From Chitinophaga pinensis (GTDB lineage: Bacteria; Bacteroidota; Bacteroidia; Chitinophagales; Chitinophagaceae): a DNA stretch of 64,000 bases. Position numbers and translations under genes: made by a program. The notes beneath the pieces are model-generated. The model was not told the origin of the DNA, did not search any database, and saw only the letters and a list, made by a program, of their open reading frames with translations. Positions 62,074 to 64,000 of the stretch are shown in pieces. Where the stretch lies: assembly GCA_945876095.1 (NCBI GenBank), contig CAMCMP010000004.1:62001-126000 (forward strand). Direction: 5' to 3'. Every line of letters begins with the position of its first letter. Position 1 is the first letter of the stretch.

Positions 62074-63792
62074 TTATCTGGTAAAATGATAGGTTCTTTC
62101 CGATTTGTTTCCTACGCAATCTGCTACACTTATTTTTAGCTCATGTTCACCAGGTGGACAGTGTTCATCTAGCCGATAAATAAATACAGCCCCTTTATCA
62201 TTTGAAAATCTTATCCATTTGCCATCTAGCAAAGCAGTAAAATTTTCCAATTCTTCTGTATCATCTTTAATTACAAATGCAATGCGATTTTGTTTAATAA
62301 TATTCATGCCTTCTTTAAATCCAACGGCGGTGATACTTGGCGGAATCGTATCTTCTATGAGCTGAAAATTACCAAACTCTCTAAAGCTCGCTCGGTACCA
62401 ATCTTTTCCATATCCCGTCATTACATGAACCGCTTTTGAGTAATCATTTTTATTTCTCCAAAAGCGATGCATTACCATTTTGTTGGGAAAGCTTGATATG
62501 GGGTTTTTTATATTGATTGCAAAAATACTATGAATGGGAATGTCGCCGTTGTGAAGTTGATAAATTGGATTTCCCTGGGTAGGTATAACTTCTTTGAAAG
62601 TGAAGCGGATAGAATCATACAAAGCATTTTCAGGCAGATAGAATTTTACTTGAGCGTTTTCAAAAACATTAATAAATCCTGGCCGGAACTCTCTTTGTTG
62701 ATTATCTGATTTTGCTGTCGCTTTTTTTTCTGTTTGTTTTACACCGTTGTACTGAACATTCAATTGCAAAATAGAAGTATTGCCATTGGCATCTTTTACT
62801 GCTATTTTAATAGGATGCACTAATCCATCTTCAATATTGACCACCCCATTTCCCAATTGATTATTATAAATACCGTTGGTATATCCAGGAAGGTAGCCAA
62901 GATGCTGAACATAAGAACCTCCCGCATTATGCAATTTATAATCAATATGCGCATTCAGAAACCTTGTTTCATCGTAGGTAATACTATCCATCTGGAAGCC
63001 AGCTAATGGTTTTTCATTTTCGGAAAGTATCGCTTGATAGATGCCATTTTTATTAGTTGATCCTGAATAACGATCATAAGCAGTTATGGCAAAACTGACT
63101 TTATGAGTGGTTAAAACTACTAGTGAAGAGCTAGTAGTAAATACCCCATTTATTTTTTTTAAAGAATAAAATCTGGGTGTCTGTTCATGGGTACTGATAG
63201 TTCTATCGTAAACGGCTAGTCGCAAAATATCTGGCGCTATATCATCTGCTAATGGAAATCCAAATAAAAGGGGATTTAGTACTTTGTCCGTTTTAGTATC
63301 TCTTATTTCAAAGTGAACGTGAGGCCCCTGCGACCCCCCTGTATTGCCGCTAAATGCGATGAACTGCCCTTTTTTTACTGGAAACATTCCAACAGGTAGG
63401 TCTAAAGAAATATTCCATCTTTTTAGTTGATATTGTTTATTGGTAATGTATTGCTCTAATGTTGGGTAAAAATCATTGAGATGCGCATAAAGGGTGGTTA
63501 GGCCATTTGGGTGATTGATATATATGCATCTTCCAAATCCAAAAGGTTCAATTTTTACCTTGGCGATATAACCCTCTGAAGCAGCCATTACAGACCTATT
63601 TTCTACTTGGTCTGATTTGCAATCTAGGCCCATATGATAATGATTAGGTCTTAATTCACCGAAGTTGGCTGCCAAAGCTATTTTGGCGTCTACCGGCCAA
63701 CTAAAATATCCTTTTGGATAATTTTTTCCAGGAAATAACTGGGCATAAGAAACTAGGTTTATTAGTAAAAGGCCGAGTAGAGAAAACTTCAT
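62074..63792 (-). CDS. Secreted M23-family peptidase with C-terminal beta domains
   Basis: I start at ATG 63792 (MKFSLLGLLLINLVSYAQ), where a signal peptide begins. The N-terminal LytM/M23 domain shows NHYHMGLDCKSDQVENRSVMAASEGYIAKVKIEPFGFGRCIYINHPNGLTTLYAHLNDF and GSQGPHVHFEIRDTKTDK, which include the H-x(3)-D and H-x-H zinc ligands. The remaining 370 or so residues are beta-rich, with an Ig-like end (PPGEHELKISVADCVGNKSERTYHF). It may trim peptidoglycan or act as an endopeptidase scaffold. Confidence 0.9.
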   Translation of the reverse strand: MKFSLLGLLLINLVSYAQLFPGKNYPKGYFSWPVDAKIALAANFGELRPNHYHMGLDCKSDQVENRSVMAASEGYIAKVKIEPFGFGRCIYINHPNGLTTLYAHLNDFYPTLEQYITNKQYQLKRWNISLDLPVGMFPVKKGQFIAFSGNTGGSQGPHVHFEIRDTKTDKVLNPLLFGFPLADDIAPDILRLAVYDRTISTHEQTPRFYSLKKINGVFTTSSSLVVLTTHKVSFAITAYDRYSGSTNKNGIYQAILSENEKPLAGFQMDSITYDETRFLNAHIDYKLHNAGGSYVQHLGYLPGYTNGIYNNQLGNGVVNIEDGLVHPIKIAVKDANGNTSILQLNVQYNGVKQTEKKATAKSDNQQREFRPGFINVFENAQVKFYLPENALYDSIRFTFKEVIPTQGNPIYQLHNGDIPIHSIFAINIKNPISSFPNKMVMHRFWRNKNDYSKAVHVMTGYGKDWYRASFREFGNFQLIEDTIPPSITAVGFKEGMNIIKQNRIAFVIKDDTEELENFTALLDGKWIRFSNDKGAVFIYRLDEHCPPGEHELKISVADCVGNKSERTYHFTR

Positions 63793-63825
63793 TCGTGATT
63801 TTTTGAGATAGCGTAATAAGGGCAA

Positions 63826-64000
63826 ATTTAATTCATAAATAATGCATTGAAAGGTGGGGAGTATTAAAAACAGGCTATCTGCATAAGTTATTCTAGAATA
63901 ACCCAGATTTCAAGATTTGCTAAGCTGAATAAGGGGGCTGGTTGATGTGCAAAAATTATTATGATTTGATTGGGTGCAACCTTCCTAAAACTGCTCTTTT
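63826..64000. other. Window-end region, nothing sure
   Basis: No supported gene. A minus-strand frame from the edge reads KRAVLGRLHPIKS before a stop at 63959-63961 and could be the tail of a gene that lies beyond the window; too short to assign. Confidence 0.3.

Noticed and set aside
1..64000. tRNA, rRNA, transposase or prophage genes
   Set aside because: I looked through the gaps by eye for tRNA-like T-loops and for DDE or integrase proteins and found none; a covariance search would be needed to exclude small RNAs.

Overview
This AT-rich 64 kb window comes from a chromosome of a Bacteroidota bacterium, most likely of the family Chitinophagaceae (family level is inference). The reasons are a SusC/SusD pair with a small lipoprotein, DUF2911, TIGR02757 and LUD-domain proteins, CoaX beside an outer-membrane protein and an LptC lipoprotein, almost no Shine-Dalgarno sequences, and repeated matches to the Bacteroidota promoter -7 consensus TAnnTTTG. 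I see no rRNA, tRNA, CRISPR array, transposase or prophage. Most of the window is core genome.

Layout. 1-2022: a cut-off membrane protein and rpoN (sigma-54). 2.1-6.9 kb: small secreted proteins, a GNAT acetyltransferase, a DegT-type aminotransferase, the MeaB GTPase, a repeat-rich gap and a Lon-N-domain protein. 7.0-10.0 kb: coaX, an outer-membrane protein, LptC and an ArsC/Spx-like protein in one direction. 10.0-14.8 kb: a TetR-TolC-EmrA-EmrB-type tripartite drug efflux operon on the minus strand, with palindromes in front of it. 14.9-21.2 kb: SDR, DPP4-type peptidase, lysS, two conserved unknowns. 21.3-31.5 kb: an accessory locus on the minus strand with a large dehydrogenase/HEAT/cytochrome c protein, an FG-GAP-type protein, SusC, SusD and a DUF4843-like lipoprotein, ended by a strong terminator. 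31.8-43.9 kb: a trans-sulfuration enzyme, DUF2911, AcpH, two M28 peptidases, a deoxyhypusine-synthase-like protein, rpiB, tatC, prfA, an amidohydrolase and recO. 44-64 kb: an MMPL/RND exporter, tlpA-like, gatB, a PDZ protein, alaS, an M23 peptidase, a MerR regulator, mscS, lpxH, rsfS-ftsH-LUD, birA, bcp and a second M23 peptidase.

How they work together: the window mixes translation (lysS, alaS, gatB, prfA, rsfS), envelope building and quality control (lptC, lpxH, tatC, ftsH, M23 enzymes), cofactor synthesis (coaX, birA), and two import/export modules (the efflux operon and the SusCD locus). 

The most noteworthy non-gene structures are a six-copy 17-bp tandem array of palindromic GGTGACTCACC words immediately upstream of the gatB promoter, a modular interspersed repeat in three copies (about 5.8-6.1 kb and 21.3-21.6 kb) with exchangeable hairpin interiors, an orphan SusC-like leader at 40.4 kb, and two palindromes between the TetR gene and the divergent SDR gene. 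The most notable gene is a deoxyhypusine-synthase homologue that lacks the catalytic lysine. I found no clear wholly new multi-gene system; the dehydrogenase/SusCD locus is the best candidate for unexplored biochemistry.
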